This document shows positions 9,441 to 16,993 of a stretch of DNA of 64,000 nt, one piece after another. The stretch spans positions 806,001 through 870,000 of the forward strand of contig NZ_CP016094.1 of the NCBI RefSeq assembly GCF_001746835.1, in the 5' to 3' direction. Every line of letters starts with the position of its first letter. Position 1 is the stretch's first letter. The stretch is from Lacunisphaera limnophila (GTDB lineage: Bacteria; Verrucomicrobiota; Verrucomicrobiia; Opitutales; Opitutaceae). A program made the translations under genes and the position numbers. Under the pieces are notes generated by a model. It saw only the letters and a list, made by a program, of their open reading frames with translations. It ran no database searches and was not told where the DNA came from.

Positions 9441-10109
9441 ATGCCGCTAAGTCCGCATCTTCGCCGGCCGATTTCTTGGCTGATGCTGGGCCTGGCCCTG
9501 CCCGTGGCCGTCAGCCTCGGCGCGGAGGACGACTTCATTCCGCCCAGCGGGGTGAAGTTCGAGACCCTCAAGTTCAAGCCGATCCCCGCCTATCGTCCGG
9601 GCCGCGGGCCCGACGGGAACTACGAAACCCTTCGCCGTGCCGAGCTGGTCGCCGAGCTGCGGCTGCTCACCGGCGTGAAGCTGAATGAGCGGGGCACCGA
9701 CCTGCTGCCCGCGCCCGTGCCCCGCATCTCCTGCCGGTTTGAGCTCTACAGCGCCGTGGACGATGCCTGGTTCGCGGAATTCAACGAGTGGTTCCACCGC
9801 GAGCTGTGGGACCTGGGCCTGACCTACCGCAAAGAAGACTGGGACTGCGACGACTTCAGCCTCGCCCTCAACGCCCTGGCCGACCTTGCCCTGCTGCAGG
9901 CGGGAGAGCACCCGGCACCCCAGCTCATCGGCCGGCTCATCGTTCGCCAGGTGAAACCGTGGGGCGGCACGCCGGCCGGCGGCGTGCACGAGATCACCCT
10001 CTACCGGTCCGGCTCCGGCTGGTACGTCGCCGAACCCCAGACCCGCGCCATCATCGCGCTCCGCGACTACCCGAACCGGCAGCACATCCAGGAAATCCTG
10101 TTCAACTGA
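9441..10109 (+). CDS. Exported papain/transglutaminase-fold-like protein (copy 1)
   Basis: A signal peptide (residues 1 to about 27, ending SLGAE) is followed by about 195 residues. The middle contains EDWDCDDFSLALNALADLA, in which an invariant-looking Cys sits before an acidic pair and a helix. Next come VHEITLYRS and WYVAEPQT. A Cys-helix, then His on a strand, then an acidic residue followed by Pro is the order of the Cys-His-Asp/Glu triad in transglutaminase- and papain-like folds. The neighbour at 10109 repeats the last two elements. Its stop overlaps the next start by one base, so the pair is coupled. Enzymatic activity is inference; substrate unknown. Confidence 0.7.
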   Translation: MPLSPHLRRPISWLMLGLALPVAVSLGAEDDFIPPSGVKFETLKFKPIPAYRPGRGPDGNYETLRRAELVAELRLLTGVKLNERGTDLLPAPVPRISCRFELYSAVDDAWFAEFNEWFHRELWDLGLTYRKEDWDCDDFSLALNALADLALLQAGEHPAPQLIGRLIVRQVKPWGGTPAGGVHEITLYRSGSGWYVAEPQTRAIIALRDYPNRQHIQEILFN

Positions 10110-10810
10110 TGCGCCCGCCGTACCTTCTCCTCTGCGCCGCCCTGCTGGCCGCCACCCCGCTGCCCCAGTCCGCCGCCACGCTGAAACTGCCGCGCATGCC
10201 CAGCCCGGAGTTCGTTCCGTCGGTCAGCGCGGGCGTCCCCCTTTCCGGCGCCGAAATCCGGATCCAGCTCCAATCGCTCCTGCCCGCCGGCACCGTGCTC
10301 GTGCGTGACGTCGAGGCCCCGACGGCCGGGACCGAAGCCGGCACCGAGACCGGTAGCGAGGCCACCCGCGGCGAACCCCACACCGTGGCCGCCACGCTGG
10401 GCCGCCACCCGGTGATCGACCTCGCCGACAGCCACTACGCGCCCCTGCGCCAGGAGTTCATCCCCGTGCTGGTCGACTGGTTCGAGGCGCTCGCCACCAG
10501 CCTCGACACCACGCCGGCACAGATGCGCGCGGCCGGTTTTCGCACCAACAAGGTCGCGCGGCTGATGCGCGTCTTCACCGCCGTGCGACTCCATCGCGAC
10601 CACGGCCAGGACCCGGGCATGGAACCCGCCATCGGCTGGTGCCGGATCCTGCTCCAGCAGGACTGGGGCCGCTGCCTTCAAGGCGAAACCCACACCTTCG
10701 TCCTCGTCGCCACCGACCGCGGCTGGTTCATCATCGACCCCTTCACCCGCCGCATGCAGCGCCTCGAAAAGGACGATCCCCGCTGGCTCGTGGAATTTGT
10801 CGTGATCTGA
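10109..10810 (+). CDS. Exported papain/transglutaminase-fold-like protein (copy 2)
   Basis: The ATG overlaps the stop of copy 1 by one base and gives a signal peptide (PYLLLCAALLAATPLPQSAA). The protein is 233 residues, with a low-complexity Thr/Glu/Gly insertion near residues 70-85 (AGTEAGTETGSEATRG). The C-terminal core has WCRILLQQDWGRC, then THTFVLVATDRGWFIIDPFT. This aligns by eye with the His-strand and acidic-Pro elements of copy 1 (GVHEITLYRSGSGWYVAEPQT is the same pattern). The two are therefore probably diverged tandem duplicates. It converges on the PilB-like gene across 28 bases. The candidate nucleophile here is the Cys of WCRIL; whether it is active is unclear. Confidence 0.65.
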   Translation: MRPPYLLLCAALLAATPLPQSAATLKLPRMPSPEFVPSVSAGVPLSGAEIRIQLQSLLPAGTVLVRDVEAPTAGTEAGTETGSEATRGEPHTVAATLGRHPVIDLADSHYAPLRQEFIPVLVDWFEALATSLDTTPAQMRAAGFRTNKVARLMRVFTAVRLHRDHGQDPGMEPAIGWCRILLQQDWGRCLQGETHTFVLVATDRGWFIIDPFTRRMQRLEKDDPRWLVEFVVI

Positions 10811-10838
10811 CGCGGCCGGAGAGCAGCTGATCCGGGGC

Positions 10839-12551
10839 TCAACCTTCGAACTCGATCGGCGTCTGGGCCTCGATCTCATCGATGGTGGTCATGCCCTGCA
10901 GCACTTTCTTCAGACCGTCATAGCGTAGCGGACGGTAGCCCAGGCGGGCAGCCTGTTCGGTCAACTCGGCCAGACCGGCCCGGGCGTTGATCTTGGAGCG
11001 GATGGTCCGGTTGACGAGGAAGAGCTCGTGGAACGCCACCCGCCCCTTGTAGCCGGTCTTGTTGCACACATGGCAACCGCGGCCGCGGTAGAAGGTGATC
11101 TCGGGAAAATCCTTGTCGTTGAAATAGCGCCGCAGGACCTCGTCGGCGGGACGATAGGGTTCTTTGCAGTGTTCGCAGATCCGCGCCGCCAACCGCTGCC
11201 CCAGCACGGCCACCACCGAGGGGGCGATCATGTAGGGATCGACACCGATCTCCGCCAGCCGGGTGATGGCCTCGGGCGCCGAGTTGGTGTGCATGGTCGC
11301 CAGGACGAGGTGGCCGGTCAGCGCCGCCTCGGTGGCGATCTTGGCCGTCTCCAGGTCACGGATCTCGCCCACCAGCATGATGTCGGGGTCCTGCCGCAAC
11401 AGGGCGCGGAGCATCTTGGCGAACGACATGTCGATCTTGTGCTGCACCTGCGTCTGGGTGATGCCCTCCAGCTTCATCTCGATGGGATCCTCGATCGTGG
11501 AGATGTTCACGCCGCTGTCATTGAGCTCGGCCAGCGCGGCATACAGTGTGGTGGTCTTGCCGGAGCCGGTCGGACCGGTGACGAAAATGATGCCCGAGGG
11601 GTTGCGCATGATCCGGCGCAGCGGGGTGAGGATCGGGCGCGAGATCTTCATCTTGTCCAGGCTGAGCAGCGCCTTGCGGCTGGTGCTGCCCAGGATGCGG
11701 GCCACGGCCTTCTCCCCGTACTGGGAGGGGATGGACGAGAACCGGAAATCAATGTTGGTGGAACCCATCGGCAGCGAGAAGCGACCGTCCTGGGGGAAAC
11801 GGGTCTCGGCGATGTCGAGCTGGCACAGGATCTTCAGGCGCGTGACCACCGAGGCGTGGAGCTTGCGGGAAAACACCAGCACCTCGCGCAGGATGCCGTC
11901 GATGCGGTAGCGCACATGGGATTCCTTCTCCCGGGGCTCGATATGGATGTCGCTGGCCTCGCGCCGGATGGCGAAATAGACCATGGCGTTGACGAACTGC
12001 ACGACCTGTTCCGTCTCGGCGATGTGGGCGATTTCCTTGCCGCCCGCGGAAAGATCGATCCCGGCCGTGAACTGGTCAAATTGCTCCGCCGACTGCCGGG
12101 CCGCATCGAGCGCCTCCTCGTTGGTGTAATGGAGCTTGAGCAGGTCGCGGATGTCGGCCGGGAAGGCGAAGACCGGGCTCACCGGCAGCTGCACGATCTT
12201 GCTGAGACTCGCGAGGTGCTTCGGGTTCGGTCGCGCCATGGCGACCGTCAGGGTGCCACCGACCCGGTAGAGCGGGAGCGCCTGGGTCTTGCCGGCGATT
12301 TCCGCCGGGAGGAGCGCGATGGCGTCCTCGGTGATGGCCAGCGTGATCGGATCCACGTAGGCCAGCCCGGTCAGGCCGCTCCAGTGGCGACCGGCCTCCT
12401 CCTTCAAAAGGTGTCCGGCCGTCACCAGGTGCTCGAGCAGTTCGAGGGGATCCTCCAGGGTGGCGGCGAGCGCATCCAGGTCACAGCCGTGGGAAAAGGT
12501 GCGGAGACGCCGGATCGCCGCGATGAAGGCGGCATCAATTTTTGGCGCCAC
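10839..12551 (-). CDS. Type II secretion / type IV pilus assembly ATPase (GspE/PilB family)
   Basis: 570 residues with an N-terminal GspE/PilB-type domain (about 10-150) and a C-terminal secretion ATPase domain. Visible motifs are Walker A GPTGSGKTTTLYA (around residues 326-338, K332), the Asp box DPIEMKLEGITQTQV, Walker B region RQDPDIMLVGEIRD, the His box ATMHTNSAPEA, and a tetracysteine zinc site CEHC...CHVC (about 459-496). Such ATPases drive pilin polymerisation or type II secretion from the cytoplasmic face. Its start lies 17 bases inside the preceding 65-residue gene, and the two-component genes lie just upstream, so expression is likely tied to them. No pilin, PilC or secretin gene is in the window. 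Confidence 0.93.
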   Translation of the reverse strand: MAPKIDAAFIAAIRRLRTFSHGCDLDALAATLEDPLELLEHLVTAGHLLKEEAGRHWSGLTGLAYVDPITLAITEDAIALLPAEIAGKTQALPLYRVGGTLTVAMARPNPKHLASLSKIVQLPVSPVFAFPADIRDLLKLHYTNEEALDAARQSAEQFDQFTAGIDLSAGGKEIAHIAETEQVVQFVNAMVYFAIRREASDIHIEPREKESHVRYRIDGILREVLVFSRKLHASVVTRLKILCQLDIAETRFPQDGRFSLPMGSTNIDFRFSSIPSQYGEKAVARILGSTSRKALLSLDKMKISRPILTPLRRIMRNPSGIIFVTGPTGSGKTTTLYAALAELNDSGVNISTIEDPIEMKLEGITQTQVQHKIDMSFAKMLRALLRQDPDIMLVGEIRDLETAKIATEAALTGHLVLATMHTNSAPEAITRLAEIGVDPYMIAPSVVAVLGQRLAARICEHCKEPYRPADEVLRRYFNDKDFPEITFYRGRGCHVCNKTGYKGRVAFHELFLVNRTIRSKINARAGLAELTEQAARLGYRPLRYDGLKKVLQGMTTIDEIEAQTPIEFEG

Positions 12552-12732
12552 GGGAACGGGTGGTTCGGGTCCGGAAAAGCTTCCGGATGTCGGGTTGGTG
12601 CAGCTTCTCGGTACCCAGGGAACCGGCCTGCGTCTCCAGGGCCACCTCGGCGAGCATGGCGCGCAGGGAATAACGCTCCTCGGTGAGTTCCGGCTGGGCG
12701 GGGCTCGCGGGCGGTTTATTTCCCGGGTTCAT
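12535..12732 (-). CDS. Small basic protein between response regulator and PilB-like ATPase (65 aa)
   Basis: The ATG overlaps the response-regulator stop by four bases (ATGA) and the frame runs 17 bases into the start of the ATPase gene, which is the arrangement of a translationally coupled real gene. The protein has a Pro-rich N-terminus, a central helix-like LTEERYSLRAMLAEVALE and a basic tail KLFRTRTTRSRGAKN. The segment from residue 41 (EKLHQPDIRKLFR) could be a short helix that docks onto the ATPase, but I recognise no family. It could be an adaptor or just a spacer that restarts ribosomes. The gene is likely; the function is unknown. Confidence 0.55.
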   Translation of the reverse strand: MNPGNKPPASPAQPELTEERYSLRAMLAEVALETQAGSLGTEKLHQPDIRKLFRTRTTRSRGAKN

Positions 12733-13136
12733 GGCTGGCGCGGCGCCTCGGCGCGATCGTTGTCAGCCTCGAGAATCTCGCGCAGCGTGTCGGCCATCTC
12801 CTCCTCACTGGCCTCCTTCAGGATGTAGCCGTTGGCGCCCCGCGCCATGGCCTCCTCGATCACCTGGCGGACGTTGACCGCGGTCAGCATGACCACCACG
12901 ACCTCCGGGTCGACCTGGCGGATCTGCGTGAGCACATCCAAGCCGGAGCTGCCGATCAGATTGATGTCCAGCAGCACCAGGTCAGGTCGCGTGGCGTGGA
13001 ACTGCGCCATCGCCGTGGCTTCGTCCCCCGCCGCCACGACGCTCACCTCCGTGAGGGTGGTCCTGACCAGCAGGGTCATGAAGACCTGCAGGTGCGGCTC
13101 ATCGTCCACGACAAGGACTTTGGTCGGATTGGCCAT
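12729..13136 (-). CDS. Single-domain response regulator (CheY-like)
   Basis: A stand-alone receiver domain of 135 residues. From the ATG at 13136 it shows the acidic pair D11-D12 in VVDDEPHLQ, phosphoacceptor D57 in LVLLDINL, T85 in VVMLTAVN and K107 in GYILKEAS; all are the canonical positions. There is no DNA-binding output domain; the last 20 residues are polar and acidic. The frame also permits a GTG start at 13169, but the ATG puts the first strand at the usual distance. It follows the histidine kinase by about 46 bases and overlaps the 65-residue gene, so its output is probably by protein contact, plausibly controlling the downstream ATPase. Confidence 0.92.
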   Translation of the reverse strand: MANPTKVLVVDDEPHLQVFMTLLVRTTLTEVSVVAAGDEATAMAQFHATRPDLVLLDINLIGSSGLDVLTQIRQVDPEVVVVMLTAVNVRQVIEEAMARGANGYILKEASEEEMADTLREILEADNDRAEAPRQP

Positions 13137-13182
13137 CTGGGTCGGGAGTGTGAATGGGCGGCCGGTCACGGCGAGCCCGATT

Positions 13183-14688
13183 TCAGGCCGTCGGCGGGAC
13201 CAGCGGGAGGCGCAGCCAGAAACGCGACCCGCGGCCCGGCGCGCTGTCGCAGCCGACCTGCCCGTGGTGCAGGCCGGCGATGGCCTTGACGATGGACAGG
13301 CCGAGGCCGGTGGATGATTCGCCGCCCGTCGGACGCGGGGTCAGTTTGCGGAATTTCTCGAAGAGCCTGGCCTGGTCCTCGGCGGACAGCCCCGGCCCTT
13401 CGTCGCGGACGGCGAATTCCCATTCCCCGGCCGCGGGCCCGGCGCTGAGGCTGATGGTGATGCTTCGTCCCGGCGGAGAATACTTGATGGCGTTGCTCAC
13501 GTAGTTGTCGAACGCCTCGCGCAACAGCTTCGCGTCCGCCGTCGCGACCAGGCCGGCCGTGATCTCCTCGTGGATCGCGAGGTTCTTCCGTTGTGCCGCC
13601 GGGGCGTTGAAGCGCAGCACGTCGCCCACCAGCTTCGCCACGTCGGTCGCGGCCGGCTGGAAGGGCACGCCGCCCTGCTCGAGGCCCTCGTTGGTCAGGA
13701 TGCCGCGGACAATTTCCGACATGTGCCGCGCGGAGCCGTGGATGGTGTCCAACACCTCGACTTCGTCCTTCACCGCCGTCTGGTCCGGCCGGGCCCGCAG
13801 CATCTTGAGGAGGAGGCCGGACATGCCGGCAATCGCCGCGAGGGGATTCTTGAGGTCGTGCGAGGCGATGCGCAGCAACTCGCCCTTGGCCGCATTCGCC
13901 TTGGCCGCGGCATCACGCTGCGCCCGCATCTCGGCTTCGGCCCGCTCCACGTGCGCCAGATGGGCGAAGGTCTGGCGCCGCATCTCCGCCATGACCTGCG
14001 TCACCAGAATGCTCGTCACCAGCGCCAGCAGCACGGTGATGAGTCCGGCCCGGCGCACCTTTCGGATCCTGCTGTCGTAGCTGTCCTTGGCGAAATCAAC
14101 CCCCACGTACCCGATCAAATTTCCCGCCTGATCCTGGAGCGGGGCCCGCGCCTCGACGTAGGCCCCCGTGCTGTCGGTGTAGAGCAGGCTGTCGAAAGTG
14201 TAGACCTTGCCCGCCCGGAGCGCGGGGATCGACTTGGCGCTGGTCGCCGTCAGATCGAAGACCGCCAGCGCCGGGAAAGACTGCTGCTTGCGACCCAATT
14301 GTTCCTGCCGCATCCGGATCGTGTCGTCCATGACGGTTTCCAGCACAAGCTGCTGCTGCCGGTCGCCGGCGAGGATGCGTGCCGTCCACAGGTACTGGAT
14401 GGAGGAATGGCGCCGGTGGAAGGCCACCAGCGGACGCAGCAACCGTTGGTAGTTCTCCGTCGCGATCTGCTCGGGTTTCTGGATCGACTCGTGGAGTTCA
14501 ACATCGACCAATCCCGCCGCCGCTTCCGCCAGGTTACGGACATGCACGCGAATGGCCGCCTCCTCCTGCTGCTCCGCCTGGCGGTATAGATAGGTCGTGG
14601 AGACGAAGGAGCCGCCCAGGATCATGACGAAGAAAACCAGCGCGAGCATCCTCGGGCTGAGTCTGGACAGGTATTTCGACAGTGTCAT
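13183..14688 (-). CDS. Membrane sensor histidine kinase
   Basis: 501 residues. Two membrane helices (about 13-33 and 214-235) flank a periplasmic sensor of roughly 180 residues that looks Cache-like: a long helix followed by GAYVEARAPLQDQAGNLIGY. The cytoplasmic part has a coiled linker, a HisKA domain with H277 in RIASHDLKNPL, and a HATPase domain with the N box YVSNAIKYSPPG, G1 DEGPGLS and G2 GLGLSIVK. It autophosphorylates in response to an extracytoplasmic signal and should pass phosphate to the receiver protein encoded immediately downstream. The ligand is unknown. The gene is the first of the minus-strand kinase-regulator-small-protein-ATPase run. Confidence 0.93.
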   Translation of the reverse strand: MTLSKYLSRLSPRMLALVFFVMILGGSFVSTTYLYRQAEQQEEAAIRVHVRNLAEAAAGLVDVELHESIQKPEQIATENYQRLLRPLVAFHRRHSSIQYLWTARILAGDRQQQLVLETVMDDTIRMRQEQLGRKQQSFPALAVFDLTATSAKSIPALRAGKVYTFDSLLYTDSTGAYVEARAPLQDQAGNLIGYVGVDFAKDSYDSRIRKVRRAGLITVLLALVTSILVTQVMAEMRRQTFAHLAHVERAEAEMRAQRDAAAKANAAKGELLRIASHDLKNPLAAIAGMSGLLLKMLRARPDQTAVKDEVEVLDTIHGSARHMSEIVRGILTNEGLEQGGVPFQPAATDVAKLVGDVLRFNAPAAQRKNLAIHEEITAGLVATADAKLLREAFDNYVSNAIKYSPPGRSITISLSAGPAAGEWEFAVRDEGPGLSAEDQARLFEKFRKLTPRPTGGESSTGLGLSIVKAIAGLHHGQVGCDSAPGRGSRFWLRLPLVPPTA

Positions 14689-14755
14689 GAGGCGGTTTGC
14701 GCGTCGGAAAAATCCATGGGCAGCGTGCTCGCCGCCCGGTGGCCTTCAAGCCGTT

Positions 14756-15604
14756 TCAGCCCGGCAAGCCTGAAAGCGCGCCTGCGCGTGTCCCGTCCGG
14801 GTGCTCAGGCCACACCCAGGCCCCCACCTCGTGTACGCGGTGAAAATCCGGCGACCACTCCGGGATCGGGGCGAGGTCCCAGCGCCAGGTGCGGTCGGGC
14901 TTCGGCAGGCCGAAGCGCTCGTGCAGCGTTTCCTTTTTCAACTGCCGCCCGTCGGGGCCGAGATCGAGGCGCGCGGCATCCGCCAGCAGCAACCGTACCC
15001 CGGGCTGCTGCGCCAGCCACGCCAGATGCCGTTTCGCCGCGGCGCGGGCGCAGCGCTCCGGCAGACCCGTGTCCTGCTCATACGCCGGGAGGGAATGGCC
15101 CGGCACCAACCCGAGCTGGGAGATGCAGTTGGCCGACACGATGAAATCCGCCAGCCCGCCCGGCGGCGGCCCCGGGTCGGCCCGGGCGAAAAAATCTGGC
15201 GCCACGGTGGCCGTCACCGTCTCGCGCACCGCGGCCAGCGCGGCGAGCGCGCCGCTGGCGTCCCAGACCTCACCCCGCACCCGGCCGGGCATTTTCCTCA
15301 CCCACCGCCGCACCTCGGCACTCAGCACGATGTCCGCGAGCACGACTTCATCGAAACGCTCCGCCAATTCCGCCACGGGCACATCAAGGCAGTCACCGGC
15401 GCCGATGACCAGCGCGCGGCGGCGTTGCGGACAACGTGCCGCCGTCTCGAGCACGACCTTCCGGCACTCCGCCAGATGCGGCGCCCACGCGGCGCGCACC
15501 CGCGTGTGACGCTCCGCGATGGCCTCGTGTTCGCGCAGCAACCCCAGCTGACGCCCGGCGGGGGGACAGCGGGTGAACAGGCGACGAAGGAATCCGGACA
15601 GCAT
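14756..15604 (-). CDS. SAM-methyltransferase-fold protein of unknown target (282 aa)
   Basis: The ATG at 15604 (MLSGFLRRLFTRCPPAGRQ) is chosen because residues encoded upstream of it in the same frame are Arg/Pro-rich shadow sequence. A Rossmann-type nucleotide-binding start, RALVIGAGDCLDVPVAELAE, is followed one strand later by EVVLADI, the acidic end of strand 2 that normally holds the SAM ribose. The next strand gives ADFIVSANCISQLGL, a motif IV-like position. The C-terminal part is Trp-rich (TWRWDLAPIPEW). It is probably a class I methyltransferase or a non-catalytic relative; no substrate can be read from the sequence. It stands between the kinase and the DUF1501 gene on the same strand. 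Confidence 0.65.
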   Translation of the reverse strand: MLSGFLRRLFTRCPPAGRQLGLLREHEAIAERHTRVRAAWAPHLAECRKVVLETAARCPQRRRALVIGAGDCLDVPVAELAERFDEVVLADIVLSAEVRRWVRKMPGRVRGEVWDASGALAALAAVRETVTATVAPDFFARADPGPPPGGLADFIVSANCISQLGLVPGHSLPAYEQDTGLPERCARAAAKRHLAWLAQQPGVRLLLADAARLDLGPDGRQLKKETLHERFGLPKPDRTWRWDLAPIPEWSPDFHRVHEVGAWVWPEHPDGTRAGALSGLPG

Positions 15605-15662
15605 CAGCCCCGAGGGAGATCCAATTCCGCTCCCACGGCAAGGCCTCGCGCGGACCGTGCCG

Positions 15663-16985
15663 TCAGCCGAGATAGCCGGGGAATTTTCCCGCCCCGGCGG
15701 CGTGCGCCGGGAACACCTGCGCGAGTTCCGCCGCGGGCACCCCCATGTGCCGCACGCAGGCCTCGGCGAAGAAGTCGCGGTAATCGGTCGTGATGGCGAG
15801 ATCACGTCCCTCGAACAACCGGTCAGGTGCCAGCCCCGGCCAGCGACCGAGCACGCGGCCGCCCTTCACGCCGCCACCCAGCGCGAAGAACGCCGTGCCA
15901 TGACCATGGTCCGTACCGCGGTTTCCATTTTGACGGGCCGTGCGGCCGAACTCGCTCATCGTGAGCACCAAAACCTCGGACATCCGCGAACCCAGGTCGC
16001 GATGCAGCGCCGTCAGTCCCGCCCCCAACTCGCCCAGACGGTTCGCCAGCGCCCCGGCGGCGGCGCCTTGGTTGGCATGCGTGTCCCAGCCGCCGATCTC
16101 GACAAACGCCACCTCGAGCCCGACGTCCGCCTTGATGAGCTGCGCAACCTGGCGCATCCCGCGGCCGAAGGTGCCATTGGGATACTGCGCCCCGTGCGCG
16201 GGTCGGTAGTCGGCCGGCACGGCTTTTCTCAAGAGGTCCATCGCCGCGAAACCCTCCTGTCCGGCGCTGTGCAGGGCGTCACCCACGGCGGATTCGTAGA
16301 GTTGTTCAAAGCCCCGGGTCGCCCCGCCCATGCCGCCCGCGGCCGTCACCCCTACGCCGCCGACCTTGAATCGCGTGAGATCCGCGATGGCCAGGGCCTC
16401 CTCCGGGCCCTGCAGGCTGCGGGGCATCTGGCCGGTGAGCGCCACCGCCGCCAGCGCCGAGCGCCGGGCCTGGTCCTCGGGACAACAGCCGATCATGCGG
16501 TTGAGCCAGCCAGTGGCGACATGACGGTCGTCACCCGTGCCCGACTCCATCAGGTCCTGCGCCTCGAAGTGCGAGCGCGAGGCCAGCGGGTTGCCGCACG
16601 CATGCAGGACCGCCAGCTCCCCCGCGCCGTAGAGTTCGTGCAGGCCACGCAGCGCCGGGTGCAGACCGAAGTGACCGTCCAAATCCAGCACGCCGGCGGC
16701 GCCCGCCGCCCGGGCGGGCGCGGCGAGCGCAATCTCGCCGCGCAGGCGGTAATAATCGCGATCACCGTAAGGCACGACCATGGAGAGGCCGTCGGCCGCG
16801 CCACGCTGAAAGACACAGACCAGGGTGCGCCGGCCCCCCGCCGACTTCCGTCCCTCGGCGCTCAGCGCGGCGGCGCGGACGAAGGCCGGGCCGAGCAACG
16901 CCCCCGCCCCAAGCGAGGCGAAGGCGAGAGCGCCTTGCTTGACGAAAAAACGACGGGAGATGGGCGGATGAAAAGAGGAGGACAT
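15663..16985 (-). CDS. DUF1501 protein with Tat signal
   Basis: From the ATG at 16985 the product has a twin-arginine signal (SRRFFVKQGALAFASLGAGA) and 440 residues. Typical DUF1501 motifs are present: LVCVFQRGAADGLSMV near the N-terminus, TMSEFGRT, GTDHGHG and GGGVKGG toward the C-terminus. The family has an alkaline-phosphatase/sulfatase-like fold and is exported folded by Tat. Its role is not established, although genes for it are commonly paired with DUF1800, as here, with eight bases between them. The longer frame up to 17330 lies inside the DUF1800 gene in another frame and is not used. Confidence 0.92.
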   Translation of the reverse strand: MSSSFHPPISRRFFVKQGALAFASLGAGALLGPAFVRAAALSAEGRKSAGGRRTLVCVFQRGAADGLSMVVPYGDRDYYRLRGEIALAAPARAAGAAGVLDLDGHFGLHPALRGLHELYGAGELAVLHACGNPLASRSHFEAQDLMESGTGDDRHVATGWLNRMIGCCPEDQARRSALAAVALTGQMPRSLQGPEEALAIADLTRFKVGGVGVTAAGGMGGATRGFEQLYESAVGDALHSAGQEGFAAMDLLRKAVPADYRPAHGAQYPNGTFGRGMRQVAQLIKADVGLEVAFVEIGGWDTHANQGAAAGALANRLGELGAGLTALHRDLGSRMSEVLVLTMSEFGRTARQNGNRGTDHGHGTAFFALGGGVKGGRVLGRWPGLAPDRLFEGRDLAITTDYRDFFAEACVRHMGVPAAELAQVFPAHAAGAGKFPGYLG

Positions 16986-16993
16986 GGAAGAAT

